Part shown: piece by piece, positions 16,786 through 24,951 of the stretch
Layout of the letters: each line of letters starts with the position of its first letter
Numbering within the stretch: the stretch's first letter is position 1
From: RGIG9115 sp045649825
GTDB lineage: Bacteria; Bacillota; Clostridia; UBA1381
Assembly (NCBI GenBank): GCA_045649825.1
Contig: JAZRQO010000017.1
Coordinates: 62,001-126,000 of the forward strand
Direction of reading: 5' to 3'
Length of the DNA: 64,000 bases
The notes under the pieces: model-generated
What the model saw: the letters and a program-made list of their open reading frames with translations, nothing else
Told to the model about the DNA's origin: nothing
Databases searched by the model: none
Position numbers and translations under genes: made by a program

Positions 16786-17790
16786 ATGGAGAATAAAAAA
16801 CGAATTTTCAGCGGTGTTCAGCCTTCGGGTACAATAACCCTCGGTAACTATCTTGGTGCAATTAAAAACTGGGTTGACCTTCAAAATGATTATGAATGCC
16901 TTTATGCTATAATGGATATGCATTCAATCACAGTCAGACAGGACCCCGCAGAACTGAAAAAACGTACACTTGATTTACTTAAGATATATCTTGCTTGCGG
17001 GATAGACCCTGAAAAGAACCTGCTTTTTGTGCAGTCACACGTACCGTCACATGCGCAGCTTTCGTGGGTACTTAACTGTTATACTTATATGGGTGAGCTT
17101 TCAAGAATGACTCAGTTTAAGGATAAATCCAAGGGCCACGGTGATAATATCAATGCAGGACTATTTACATATCCCGTACTGATGGCGGCTGATATTCTTC
17201 TTTATGGAGCAGAGCTTGTTCCTGTAGGAAAAGACCAGATGCAGCATATTGAGCTTTGCCGTGATGTGGCAGAACGCTTTAATTCAGTGTATGGTGATGT
17301 TTTCGTAATCCCTGAAGGTTTTATGCCGAAGGCTGGTGCTAAGGTTATGAGTCTTCAAGAGCCTACAAAGAAAATGTCAAAATCTGATCCTAATCCTAAG
17401 GGTTATATTTCAATGCTTGATGATGTTAATGTGATTGCTAAAAAAATTAAGAGTGCAGTAACTGACAGTGAAGGTGTGGTAGAATTTCGTGATGGTGACG
17501 AAACTAAGGCAGGTATAAATAATCTTATGACGATTTTCTCTGCAGTTACAGGCAAATCTTATGATGAAATTACAAAAGAGTATACAGGTCTTGGCTACGG
17601 TGCTTTTAAAACAGATGTAGCAGAAGCTGTCGTTGAGCATATTAAACCTATAAGGGAAGAGTATGACAGACTTTCCGGAGATAAGGGATATCTTGAGGGT
17701 ATTTATAAATCAGGTGCCGAAAAAGCTGAAGCGATCGCTTCAAGAACGGTACGTAAGGTTTACAAAAAAGTCGGCTTTTTGCCCTACTGA
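16786..17790 (+). CDS. trpS: Tryptophan--tRNA ligase
   Basis: Class I synthetase that charges tRNA-Trp. FSGVQPSGTITLGNYLGAI at the N-terminus is the HIGH region and KKMSKSDPN near residue 200 is a canonical KMSKS loop. The 334-residue length is typical. AAGGAGTGAG upstream is a strong ribosome binding site. There is no T-box leader; the gene is 10 bases from the aminotransferase and appears to depend on upstream promoters. Confidence 0.97.
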   Translation: MENKKRIFSGVQPSGTITLGNYLGAIKNWVDLQNDYECLYAIMDMHSITVRQDPAELKKRTLDLLKIYLACGIDPEKNLLFVQSHVPSHAQLSWVLNCYTYMGELSRMTQFKDKSKGHGDNINAGLFTYPVLMAADILLYGAELVPVGKDQMQHIELCRDVAERFNSVYGDVFVIPEGFMPKAGAKVMSLQEPTKKMSKSDPNPKGYISMLDDVNVIAKKIKSAVTDSEGVVEFRDGDETKAGINNLMTIFSAVTGKSYDEITKEYTGLGYGAFKTDVAEAVVEHIKPIREEYDRLSGDKGYLEGIYKSGAEKAEAIASRTVRKVYKKVGFLPY

Positions 17791-17806
17791 CAGGAGTGAA
17801 TGAAAA

Positions 17807-18892
17807 GTGAATAATAATTTATATTTATTTTGTGCTTTTGTGGTCGCATTTGTATTCTCTTTTGTCTCGACTCCTCTTGTTAAAAAGCTTGCTTTTAAAA
17901 TCGGTGCAATAGATATTCCGAAGGATAACCGACGCATGCATAAAGAGCCTATCCCAAGGCTTGGAGGGCTTGCCATAATTTTTGGTTTTCTTGTTGCAAT
18001 TCTTTGCTTTAATACAGGCTTTAACAAGCAGCTTGCTGCAACTCTTGCTGGTGCGGCGATAATTGTAGTAATGGGAATTGTGGATGATTGCAAAAATCTT
18101 GATGCAAAGCTTAAGTTTGCAATTCAGATTTTTGCGGCGTTGGTTGTAATTTTCTTTGGCGATATTCGTATTAACGTGTTTACTAACCCGAACATTTTCA
18201 GCGATAGCCTTTATTGGGTTCTGCCCGGATGGCTCTCTGTTGCTGTAACGGTAATATGGATTGTGTTTATAACAAATGCAGTTAACTTTATAGACGGTCT
18301 TGACGGCCTTGCTGCAGGGGTTTCCGCAATAATGAGCGTGTCCCTTGTATTTATTTCGGTACGCCTTGGTGAATACACAATCGGGCTTATCGGAATAGCT
18401 CTGATGGGCGGTTGCTTCGGCTTTTTGCCTTTCAACTTTAACCCTGCAAAGATTTTTATGGGTGATACAGGTTCTACATTTTTGGGATTTATGCTTGCCA
18501 CTGTTTCAATTCAGGGTGTGTTTAAAAGTTATGCGGTAATTTCATTTGCAGTTCCGCTTCTTATACTCGGACTCCCACTGTTTGATGCGATGTTTGCAAT
18601 GCTCAGAAGAATTCTTACGGGTCATAGTCCTATGATGGCAGACAGAGGTCACCTGCATCACCGGCTTATTGATATGGGCTTTAGTCAGAAGCAGACGGTT
18701 TTTATACTCTATGCTATAAGCGGTGTTCTTGGTATAACAGCAGTGCTTCTTGCCGAAAATGGTACAATGCGTGCACTTGTGCTTGTTATATGTGTGCTTA
18801 TACTGCTTCTGATTGGAAGTTTACTCGGTAAGGATGTATATATACCCGGTGAAAAAAACAGTGAAGGGGAGGAAACTGATGAAAAAAATTAA
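17807..18892 (+). CDS. wecA: Undecaprenyl-phosphate GlcNAc-1-phosphate transferase family
   Basis: Polytopic transferase (PNPT family, WecA/TagO type) that links a sugar-1-phosphate, probably GlcNAc-1-P, to undecaprenyl phosphate, starting teichoic acid or other wall glycan synthesis at the inner membrane face. About ten hydrophobic segments over 361 residues. Signature residues: PKDNRRMHKEPIPRLGG (about 39-55), GIVDDCKNLDAKLKF (the DDxxD-type metal site), NFIDGLDGLAAG, and GDTGSTFLGFML. The cytoplasmic loop ends with HRLIDMGFSQKQ. The start is GTG at 17807, since the ATG seven bases upstream is followed by an early stop. It overlaps wecB by 14 bases; the pair suggests ManNAc-containing linkage units. 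Confidence 0.9.
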   Translation: MNNNLYLFCAFVVAFVFSFVSTPLVKKLAFKIGAIDIPKDNRRMHKEPIPRLGGLAIIFGFLVAILCFNTGFNKQLAATLAGAAIIVVMGIVDDCKNLDAKLKFAIQIFAALVVIFFGDIRINVFTNPNIFSDSLYWVLPGWLSVAVTVIWIVFITNAVNFIDGLDGLAAGVSAIMSVSLVFISVRLGEYTIGLIGIALMGGCFGFLPFNFNPAKIFMGDTGSTFLGFMLATVSIQGVFKSYAVISFAVPLLILGLPLFDAMFAMLRRILTGHSPMMADRGHLHHRLIDMGFSQKQTVFILYAISGVLGITAVLLAENGTMRALVLVICVLILLLIGSLLGKDVYIPGEKNSEGEETDEKN

Positions 18893-20027
18893 AGTAATGC
18901 TTGTTTTCGGTACTCGTCCTGAGGCTATTAAAATGGCACCTTTGGCGCTTGAACTGAAAAAACACGACGAATTTGAAACCCTGGTATGTGTTACTGCTCA
19001 GCATAGAGAAATGCTCGATCAGGTGATGGATATATTTGCTCTTAAAGCAGATTATGATTTAGATATTATGAAGGAACGTCAGACTTTAATAGGTATAACA
19101 TGCCGAGTTCTTGAAGGTCTTGATGAGGTTTTCAAAAAAGAAAAACCCGATATTGTTCTGGTTCATGGTGATACTTCCACAAGCTTTGTGGCAGCTCTTG
19201 CGGCATTTTATAATCAAATTTCTGTCGGTCACGTTGAGGCAGGGCTTCGGACCTATGACAAATATTCACCGTTCCCCGAGGAAATGAACAGGTGCTTGAC
19301 GGGAAGAATAACAGATGTTCATTTTTCGCCTACAGTTCGCAACAGAGATAATCTTTTAAAAGAAGCGATTTCTTCTGATAAAATTTATGTGACAGGTAAC
19401 ACTGTTATAGATGCTCTTAAAACAACTGTTAAAGACGACTATGTGTTTGAAGACAAAACTCTGAGAAATGTTGATTTCAAAAACAAAAGAGTTATTACCG
19501 TTACGGCTCACAGACGTGAGAATCTCGGAAAGCCTCTTGAAAATATCTGTAATGCAATAAAGAACATTGTTTTGTCTAATGATGATGTTGAAGTTGTATA
19601 TCCCGTTCATATGAATCCTGCAGTTCGTGAAACTGTATATGCAATAATGGGTGATGTTCCGGGAATTCATCTTATAGAGCCTTTGTCTGTAAACGAGCTT
19701 CATAATGCTATGGCACGAAGCTATATGATTATGACAGATTCAGGCGGTATACAGGAGGAGGCTCCTGCTCTTGCAAAGCCTGTTCTTGTTTTAAGACGAG
19801 AAACCGAGCGCCCCGAAGCTGTTGATGCAGGAACTGTAAAAATCGCAGGAACAGACCGTGATGATATTGAGAGCATGGCTCAGGAGCTTCTTTCGTCAGA
19901 GGCGGCTTACAATAAAATGGCACGAGCTGCTAATCCTTATGGTGACGGTGAAGCATCAGCACGTATAGCTGAAGCTATAAAATTTGAATTTGGACTTAGA
20001 GAAACAAGACCTGAAGATTTTCAGTGA
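18879..20027 (+). CDS. wecB: UDP-N-acetylglucosamine 2-epimerase (non-hydrolysing)
   Basis: Interconverts UDP-GlcNAc and UDP-ManNAc for teichoic acid linkage units or capsule. 382 residues from the ATG at 18879, which follows a strong AGGGGAGG. Visible family motifs: FGTRPEAIKMAPLALEL (8-24), HGDTSTSFVAALAAFY, HVEAGLRTYDKYSPFPEE, TAHRRENLGKPLENI, and the UDP-binding MTDSGGIQEEAPALAKPVL followed by RRETERPEA. It overlaps the wecA end by 14 bases, implying translational coupling. Called MnaA in Bacillus. Confidence 0.96.
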   Translation: MKKIKVMLVFGTRPEAIKMAPLALELKKHDEFETLVCVTAQHREMLDQVMDIFALKADYDLDIMKERQTLIGITCRVLEGLDEVFKKEKPDIVLVHGDTSTSFVAALAAFYNQISVGHVEAGLRTYDKYSPFPEEMNRCLTGRITDVHFSPTVRNRDNLLKEAISSDKIYVTGNTVIDALKTTVKDDYVFEDKTLRNVDFKNKRVITVTAHRRENLGKPLENICNAIKNIVLSNDDVEVVYPVHMNPAVRETVYAIMGDVPGIHLIEPLSVNELHNAMARSYMIMTDSGGIQEEAPALAKPVLVLRRETERPEAVDAGTVKIAGTDRDDIESMAQELLSSEAAYNKMARAANPYGDGEASARIAEAIKFEFGLRETRPEDFQ

Positions 20028-20066
20028 TACAATAATTTTAAGGTTTACAAAAGGAAGGTGAGAGTA

Positions 20067-20165
20067 ATGGATGCAGGCAGTAGTAACGGCGTAAAACCTC
20101 CATCCGGTAACGGGAATTTCTTCCCGCATATTGGCTTGTATCCGTTGCTTTTGAAATTTTTTTGA
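20067..20165 (+). CDS. Putative leader peptide upstream of mgtE (32 codons)
   Basis: A short frame with a strong ribosome binding site (AAGGAAGGTGAG, 20051-20062) well spaced from the ATG at 20067. The peptide starts MDAGSSNGVKPPSG, has a middle NGNFFPHIG and a hydrophobic end LYPLLLKFF, with the stop TGA at 20163-20165. Prolines are at positions 11, 12, 20 and 26; the Pro-Pro codons are CCT CCA. Nearly all of it lies inside a foldable RNA. A leader peptide controlling the downstream Mg2+ transporter is inferred, by analogy with the proline-rich MgtL leader of enteric mgtA; there is no sequence similarity to MgtL. It could also be a chance frame within a riboswitch-like RNA. Confidence 0.55.
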   Translation: MDAGSSNGVKPPSGNGNFFPHIGLYPLLLKFF

Positions 20166-20215
20166 CGGATACAAAGGTTCTTTTACGCCATGGGAATAAT
20201 AATTTTCAATGGAGG
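20088..20215 (+). promoter_or_regulatory. Structured mgtE leader RNA with sequestering complement to the mgtE RBS
   Basis: Three nested or adjacent stems are visible. The outer stem is GGCGTAAAA (20088-20096) with TTTTACGCC (20181-20189). Hairpin A is CGGGAA/TTCCCG (20111-20126). Hairpin B is TTGTATCCGT (20136-20145) with ACGGATACAA (20165-20174). The bases CCTCCAT (20097-20103), just inside the outer stem, are a perfect 7-base complement of ATGGAGG (20209-20215), which contains the mgtE ribosome binding site. They could alternatively extend the outer stem through AGG (20175-20177). This gives two exclusive states, RBS free or sequestered. I do not recognise the M-box, yybP-ykoY or any other known aptamer. 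Confidence 0.6.
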
Positions 20216-20223
20216 GACCTTTT

Positions 20224-21573
20224 ATGACAGAAAAATTAATACAGCTCCTTGAAAACAAAGATTACGGCGAATTGAAAGCAGAGTTCTCAGAAATGAATCC
20301 TGCAGATGCCGCTTCCTTTATGGAAGAGATGTTTGAGGAGCGTTCAGAAGAAAAGGAGCTTATTATCCTTTTCAGGCTAATGCCAAAAGACCTGGCTGCT
20401 GATTGCTTTGCGTTTCTTGAATCAAATACGCAGCAGCTTCTGATTTCCTATTTTACTGATAGCGAGCTTCAGGAAGTCCTTGAGCAGACTTTTGTTGACG
20501 ACGCTGTTGATATGATTGAGGAAATGCCGGCAAATGTTGTGCACAGGATTTTGCGTAATGCAGATCCGAAGACGCGAGCAGCCATTAATGAAATCTTGAA
20601 ATATCCAAGCGACAGCGCAGGAAGCATTATGACAATCGAATTTGTTGATTTGCTTCCCGACATGACTGTTGAAGAAGCTTTTACAAGAATAAGGCGTATA
20701 GGACTTGATAAAGAAACGATTTATACTTGTTATGTTAAAGACGAAAATCGCCGCCTTATCGGTCTTGTAACTGTTAAAACGATGCTTCTTGCCGAGAGCG
20801 AAGATTTAATTTCAGATATAATGGAAACAAATGTTATCAGCGTCAACACCCACGAAGACAGAGAAGTTGTTACTGCAATGTTTGAAAAATACGACTTCCT
20901 TGCTTTGCCCGTAGTTGATGCGGAATATAGGCTTGTTGGTATTGTAACCATAGACGACGTAATTGACGTTATTCAGGAAGAGGCAACTGAAGATATTGAA
21001 AAGATGGCTGCTATTGTCCCGTCAGATAAGACCTATATGAGAACCGGTGTTTTTGAAACAGTTAAAAACAGAATACCCTGGCTTCTTTTGCTTATGATAA
21101 CTTCAACATTTACCGAGAGTATTCTCGGACACTACGAAGCCTCTCTTGCAAAGTATATGGTTTTGAGTACATTTATACCTATGCTTATGAATACAGGGGG
21201 TAATGCAGGCGGTCAGTCATCTGTTACAGTTATAAGAAGTCTGTCTTTGGGAGATATTGAATTTGGAGATCTTTTCTCAGTAATATGGAAAGAGGCAAGA
21301 GTTGGCATTCTGTGTGCTGTTATACTTGCAGCGGCGAATTTTGTTAAACTTATAATATTTAACCGTTTGTCTTTAATGGTTGCAGCCGTTGTTTGTATAA
21401 CGCTTATAGTCACGGTTTTTATTGCGAAGCTTGTAGGTTGTTCACTTCCCATGCTTGCAAAAAAAATAGGATTTGATCCTGCTGTTATGGCAAATCCGTT
21501 TATTACAACTATCATTGACGCTTTGTCTTTGGTTATATATTTCCGAATTGCCAATATGCTTCTCGGAATTTAA
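20224..21573 (+). CDS. mgtE: Magnesium transporter MgtE
   Basis: Mg2+ channel or transporter of the inner membrane. Order over 449 residues: N-terminal superhelical domain (about 5-125), two CBS domains (about 130-255; SDIMETNVISVNTHEDREVV opens the second), connecting plug helix, then five membrane helices (about 285-445). The pore segment MNTGGNAGGQSSV near residue 325 and NPFITTIIDALSL near the end are strongly conserved. In the known structure the CBS and N domains bind Mg2+ and close the pore when Mg2+ is plentiful. The ATG at 20224 is preferred; the earlier ATG at 20209 overlaps the GGAGGG ribosome binding site. The gene has an unusual structured leader with an upstream frame. Confidence 0.96.
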   Translation: MTEKLIQLLENKDYGELKAEFSEMNPADAASFMEEMFEERSEEKELIILFRLMPKDLAADCFAFLESNTQQLLISYFTDSELQEVLEQTFVDDAVDMIEEMPANVVHRILRNADPKTRAAINEILKYPSDSAGSIMTIEFVDLLPDMTVEEAFTRIRRIGLDKETIYTCYVKDENRRLIGLVTVKTMLLAESEDLISDIMETNVISVNTHEDREVVTAMFEKYDFLALPVVDAEYRLVGIVTIDDVIDVIQEEATEDIEKMAAIVPSDKTYMRTGVFETVKNRIPWLLLLMITSTFTESILGHYEASLAKYMVLSTFIPMLMNTGGNAGGQSSVTVIRSLSLGDIEFGDLFSVIWKEARVGILCAVILAAANFVKLIIFNRLSLMVAAVVCITLIVTVFIAKLVGCSLPMLAKKIGFDPAVMANPFITTIIDALSLVIYFRIANMLLGI

Positions 21574-21602
21574 AAAATGCACATTTTGAAAGGGTGGTAT
21601 AT

Positions 21603-22997
21603 ATGAAAAACAGCGAAAAGAAAATGGAAAAGATTGTTGCTCTTTGTAAGGGCAGGGGATATATTTATCCCGGTAGTGAGATTTACGGCGGTCTTGCCAA
21701 CACCTGGGATTACGGTCCTCTCGGTGTTGAGTTCAAGAACAATGTAAAAAAGGCTTGGTGGAAAAAGTTTGTTCAGGAATCCAAGTACAATGTAGGTCTT
21801 GACTGTGCTATACTTATGAATCCCGAAACATGGGTTGCATCAGGCCACGTTGGCGGATTTTCTGATCCTCTTATGGACTGTAAGGAATGTAAAGCAAGAC
21901 ACCGTGCTGATAAGCTTATAGAGGACTATGCTTTTTCTAAGGGTGAAAGCCTCACAGTTGACGGCTGGAGTAAGGAAAAAATGGTTGAATATATTAAGGA
22001 AAACGGTATTGTTTGCCCCGAGTGCGGAAAGCAAAACTTTACTGACATCCGTGAATTCAATCTTATGTTCAAAACTTTCCAGGGCGTAACAGAGGACTCA
22101 GCATCAACCGTATACTTAAGACCTGAAACAGCTCAGGGTATATTTGTAAACTTCAAGAGTGTGCAGAGAACATCACGTAAAAAGATTCCTTTTGGTATAG
22201 GTCAGGTTGGTAAATCTTTCAGAAACGAAATTACACCCGGTAACTTTACATTCAGAACAAGAGAATTTGAACAGATGGAGCTTGAATTCTTCTGCGAACC
22301 GGGAACGGACCTTGAATGGTTTGCTTATTGGAAGCAGTATTGTATGGATTTTCTCCTCAGCCTTGGTGTGAGGGAGGAAAATCTCAGATTCCGTGACCAC
22401 TCTCCTGAAGAACTTTCACACTATTCAAATGCAACAACCGATATTGAATTTGTTTTCCCCTTTGGTTGGGGTGAGCTTTGGGGTATAGCTGACAGAACAG
22501 ACTTTGACCTTAAACAGCATCAGGAACATTCAGGCGAAAATATGGAATATATTGACCCTGTTGACAACACTAAGCGTTATATTCCGTATGTTGTTGAGCC
22601 TTCGCTTGGTGCAGACCGTGTTGCACTAGCATTTTTGGTTGAAGCATACGACGAAGAAGATCTTGGCGACGGTGATTCAAGAGTGGTTATGCATCTCCAT
22701 CCCGCACTTGCACCTGTTAAAGCTGCCGTACTTCCTCTTTCAAAGAAGCTCGGCGAGCAGGCTGAGGAAGTTTTTGCACAGCTTTCTAAAAAGTATAACT
22801 GTGAGTATGATGATGCGGGCTCAATCGGTAAGCGTTACCGCAGACAGGACGAAATCGGTACTCCTTTCTGTATAACATATGACTTTGATTCACTCGAAGA
22901 TAATTCTGTTACTGTTCGTTTCCGTGATACAATGGAGCAGCAGAGAGTAAAGCTTGATGAGCTTGAAGCATTTCTTGACAGAGAACTTGCATTTTAA
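21603..22997 (+). CDS. glyS: Glycine--tRNA ligase (dimeric, eukaryote/archaeal-like type)
   Basis: Class II synthetase (alpha2 form, often named glyQS) that charges tRNA-Gly. Motifs: GYIYPGSEIYGGLANTWDYG near residue 20-40, VASGHVGGFSDPL, the zinc-ribbon-like cysteines in CKECKARH and CPECG, motif 2 around IGKSFRNEITPG-type sequence (VGKSFRNEITPGNFTFR), and motif 3 GLGADR-type EPSLGADRVALAFL. The 464-residue length is usual. The ATG at 21603 is chosen because GAAAGGGTGG overlaps the in-frame GTG at 21594. No T-box precedes it. It lies 29 bases after mgtE and ends in its own hairpin. Confidence 0.97.
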   Translation: MKNSEKKMEKIVALCKGRGYIYPGSEIYGGLANTWDYGPLGVEFKNNVKKAWWKKFVQESKYNVGLDCAILMNPETWVASGHVGGFSDPLMDCKECKARHRADKLIEDYAFSKGESLTVDGWSKEKMVEYIKENGIVCPECGKQNFTDIREFNLMFKTFQGVTEDSASTVYLRPETAQGIFVNFKSVQRTSRKKIPFGIGQVGKSFRNEITPGNFTFRTREFEQMELEFFCEPGTDLEWFAYWKQYCMDFLLSLGVREENLRFRDHSPEELSHYSNATTDIEFVFPFGWGELWGIADRTDFDLKQHQEHSGENMEYIDPVDNTKRYIPYVVEPSLGADRVALAFLVEAYDEEDLGDGDSRVVMHLHPALAPVKAAVLPLSKKLGEQAEEVFAQLSKKYNCEYDDAGSIGKRYRRQDEIGTPFCITYDFDSLEDNSVTVRFRDTMEQQRVKLDELEAFLDRELAF

Positions 22998-23005
22998 CTG
23001 ATTTG

Positions 23006-23035
23006 GGGGTGCCGTTTGGTACCCCTGTTTGTTTT
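23006..23035 (+). terminator. Terminator after glyS
   Basis: GGGGTGCC (23006-23013) and GGTACCCC (23018-23025) pair over 8 bases including one G-U, with a GTTT loop and the tail TGTTTGTTTT. Confidence 0.75.
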
Positions 23036-23047
23036 GGAGGATTAAAT

Positions 23048-23722
23048 ATGCCTTTTTCAGCACAAACACTTGATTTCTTATTTATGAATAAGCTTCACGA
23101 TAGCAGAGATTGGTTTAACGAACGCAGAGAAGAATATGACAGGAACGTAATGGAGCCTATGCGAAAATTAGTATCTGACCTGGCTCCTGTTATGATGGAA
23201 ATTGACCCGCTTCTTATTTGTGAGCCGAAGGTAAATAAAAGCATTTCCCGTATTTTTCGTGACACAAGATTTTCTAAGGATAAATCAATTTTCCGTGATA
23301 CTTTCTGGTGTACTTTTATGAGAGATAAGAAGCTTTACCACGGTATGCCCGGTTTCTTTTTTGAGCTTTCTCCAAGAGGGTTTCGTTATGGCTGCGGTTA
23401 TTATCAGGCACGGCCTGAAGCAGTTGATACTGTTCGTAAGATGATACTTGAAGGAAACCCTGACTTCAAAAAAGCGGAGTGTTGTATTGCTGAGAATAAT
23501 AAATTTGAAATGATGGGGGAACGGTATAAAAAAACAAAGTTTCCTGACGCTTCCGAAGAAATGCGTAATTGGCTCGACCTCAAAAATCATGGGGTTATTT
23601 ACAGCAGTACTGATTTTGAATTATTATTTTCAGAAAATCTTGTATTTCAGCTTGCTAAAGACTTTAGAGCACTGAAACCTTATTATGATTTCCTGCTTAA
23701 AGCTGAACTTGCAACTGCTTAA
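23048..23722 (+). CDS. DUF2461 family protein
   Basis: A 224-residue protein of the DUF2461/TIGR02453 family, function unknown, widespread in bacteria and some fungi. Visible family segments: TLDFLFMNKLHDSRDWFNERREEY (shown here only in part of the N-terminus, residues about 7-30), KVNKSISRIFRDTRFSKDKS near 60-80, and GFFFELSPRGFRYGCGYYQ near 105-125. No membrane segment or signal peptide. The ATG at 23048 follows TTGGAGG at 23034-23040. It stands between terminators and is therefore probably transcribed alone or by read-through from glyS. Confidence 0.85.
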   Translation: MPFSAQTLDFLFMNKLHDSRDWFNERREEYDRNVMEPMRKLVSDLAPVMMEIDPLLICEPKVNKSISRIFRDTRFSKDKSIFRDTFWCTFMRDKKLYHGMPGFFFELSPRGFRYGCGYYQARPEAVDTVRKMILEGNPDFKKAECCIAENNKFEMMGERYKKTKFPDASEEMRNWLDLKNHGVIYSSTDFELLFSENLVFQLAKDFRALKPYYDFLLKAELATA

Positions 23723-23734
23723 ATTTGTATTAAA

Positions 23735-23772
23735 GGAGTATTGTACTATATACAATGCTTCTTTTTCTTTTT
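23735..23772 (+). terminator. Intrinsic terminator after the DUF2461 gene
   Basis: GGAGTATTGTA (23735-23745) and TACAATGCTTC (23751-23761) form an 11-bp stem with two G-U pairs, followed by CTTTTTCTTTTTT. Confidence 0.8.
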
Positions 23773-23808
23773 TCAGGTTAAAAACATATGACATCTATGT
23801 TATTTTTC

Positions 23809-23838
23809 TTGACTTGTTGTGTTTTGTTGTGATATAAT
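23809..23838 (+). promoter_or_regulatory. Promoter of the Cys-rich mini-protein gene
   Basis: TTGACT (23809-23814), 18-base spacer, TATAAT (23833-23838) preceded by TGA, an extended -10. Start expected near 23845, giving a leader of about 42 bases. It likely also serves the PHP phosphatase gene and rsmA downstream. Confidence 0.75.
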
Positions 23839-23886
23839 TATTTTGTATAGAATGTTGATATTATATATGATTTGGGGGTAAGTCTG

Positions 23887-24099
23887 ATGTACTCAGATAA
23901 AACAGAAAAAATTTGTTCTTATTGCTTTTATAAAACAGATGCTAAGGGTTTGAGTGAGCATGTATATTGTACAAAGCGTAAAGAGTACAGGGGTATACGT
24001 GCAGTTGCTTGCTCCGATTACGAGTATGACATCAGAAAAAGACCTGTTCGGAGAAAGAAATCCATCACAGCAGAGAAGACTTACGATTTTGAAATATAA
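23887..24099 (+). CDS. Small Cys-rich hypothetical protein (70 residues)
   Basis: Not recognised. The 70-residue protein starts MYSDKTEKICSYCFYKTDA and has four cysteines at about positions 10, 13, 28 and 42 (CSYC, YCTKRK, ACSDYEYD), an arrangement compatible with a small zinc or iron-sulphur site. The C-terminal 25 residues are strongly basic (RKRPVRRKK), as in a nucleic-acid-binding tail. GGGGG (23874-23878) supports the ATG at 23887 rather than the GTG at 23872. It has its own good promoter and lies 81 bases before the PHP phosphatase gene; the gap between them holds nothing recognisable apart from the next gene's ribosome binding site. Confidence 0.72.
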   Translation: MYSDKTEKICSYCFYKTDAKGLSEHVYCTKRKEYRGIRAVACSDYEYDIRKRPVRRKKSITAEKTYDFEI

Positions 24100-24180
24100 A
24101 CTTATTTGTGAATTTCATATGGTCGAAAATAAATTAACGTCAACTGTGTTTTTTAAAATTGTATTAAAGGGGATATAAAG

Positions 24181-24933
24181 ATGATTGATTTTCATACACA
24201 TATTCTTCACGGTATGGACGATGGCTCAGATAGTATTGAAGCTTCTGTGCGGATGCTTGAAAAGGCGTACAGACGTGGCACAGATGTGGCTGTTCTGACG
24301 CCACATTGCTATCCTAAAACTAATGATGATATTATCAGGTTTGTTGAATACAGAAACGAAAGTTTTGAACAATTAAAAAAAGCCTGCACAGGTAAACGCG
24401 TGCCTGAAATGCTGCTTGGGGCCGAGGTTAATATTTGCTCGCCTTTTGCTGAGCTTCGGGAGATTCATAAACTTTGTATTGAAAACACAGACTATATGTT
24501 GGTTGAAATGCCTGCAGGAATCTGGACGGATTGGATGATTGATACCGTATATAACCTTACTCTTAAAGGCATAAAACCCATAATTGCTCATATCGACAGG
24601 TATATTAATTTCCCTAAAAGCCGCCTTGAAGCTCTTGATGAATGTAAGCCTTTGTATCAGGTAAATGCTGATGCATTTCTTACATCATATGGGCGTAGGA
24701 TTGTACTTGAATTTTACAAACGTGGAATGATACATATTCTCGGAAGTGATGTTCATAACGGAAAGGTACGGCGTAAGAATACTCTTTGCAATGCTTATAT
24801 CAAGCTTGAAGAAAACTTTGGTCCCGAATACCTGGAATTTATACGACATAATGGGAAATGTGTTCTTGAAAACAGAGATGTATGCAGGAAAACTGATTTT
24901 CCGAAAACAATAAAAAATAAATTCTTTTTTTGA
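24181..24933 (+). CDS. CpsB/CapC-type tyrosine-protein phosphatase (PHP domain)
   Basis: Metal-dependent PHP-fold phosphatase of the CpsB/YwqE family, which dephosphorylates bacterial tyrosine kinases that control capsule export. Metal ligands are visible in DFHTHILHGMDDGS (3-16), TPHCYP near 40, the GAEVNI segment, HIDRY near 140, and GSDVHN near 188-193. Its 250-residue length is usual. A family member normally lies beside a BY-kinase and Wzz-like adaptor; none is present here, so the substrate is unclear. AAAGGGG upstream gives a good ribosome binding site. rsmA starts 18 bases after the stop. Confidence 0.87.
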   Translation: MIDFHTHILHGMDDGSDSIEASVRMLEKAYRRGTDVAVLTPHCYPKTNDDIIRFVEYRNESFEQLKKACTGKRVPEMLLGAEVNICSPFAELREIHKLCIENTDYMLVEMPAGIWTDWMIDTVYNLTLKGIKPIIAHIDRYINFPKSRLEALDECKPLYQVNADAFLTSYGRRIVLEFYKRGMIHILGSDVHNGKVRRKNTLCNAYIKLEENFGPEYLEFIRHNGKCVLENRDVCRKTDFPKTIKNKFFF

Positions 24934-24951
24934 AATGGAGAGTGTGCTTAA

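Noticed and set aside
20041..20223. M-box (ykoK) Mg2+ riboswitch before mgtE
   Set aside because: The region is shorter than an M-box and I could not find its conserved core segments; the visible stems do not match. A covariance search would be decisive.
23006..23030. GGTGCC/GGTACC sequence resembling a T-box antiterminator motif near glyS
   Set aside because: It lies after the glyS stop, forms a simple GC-rich hairpin with a T-rich tail, and no Stem I or specifier loop precedes it. It is a terminator.
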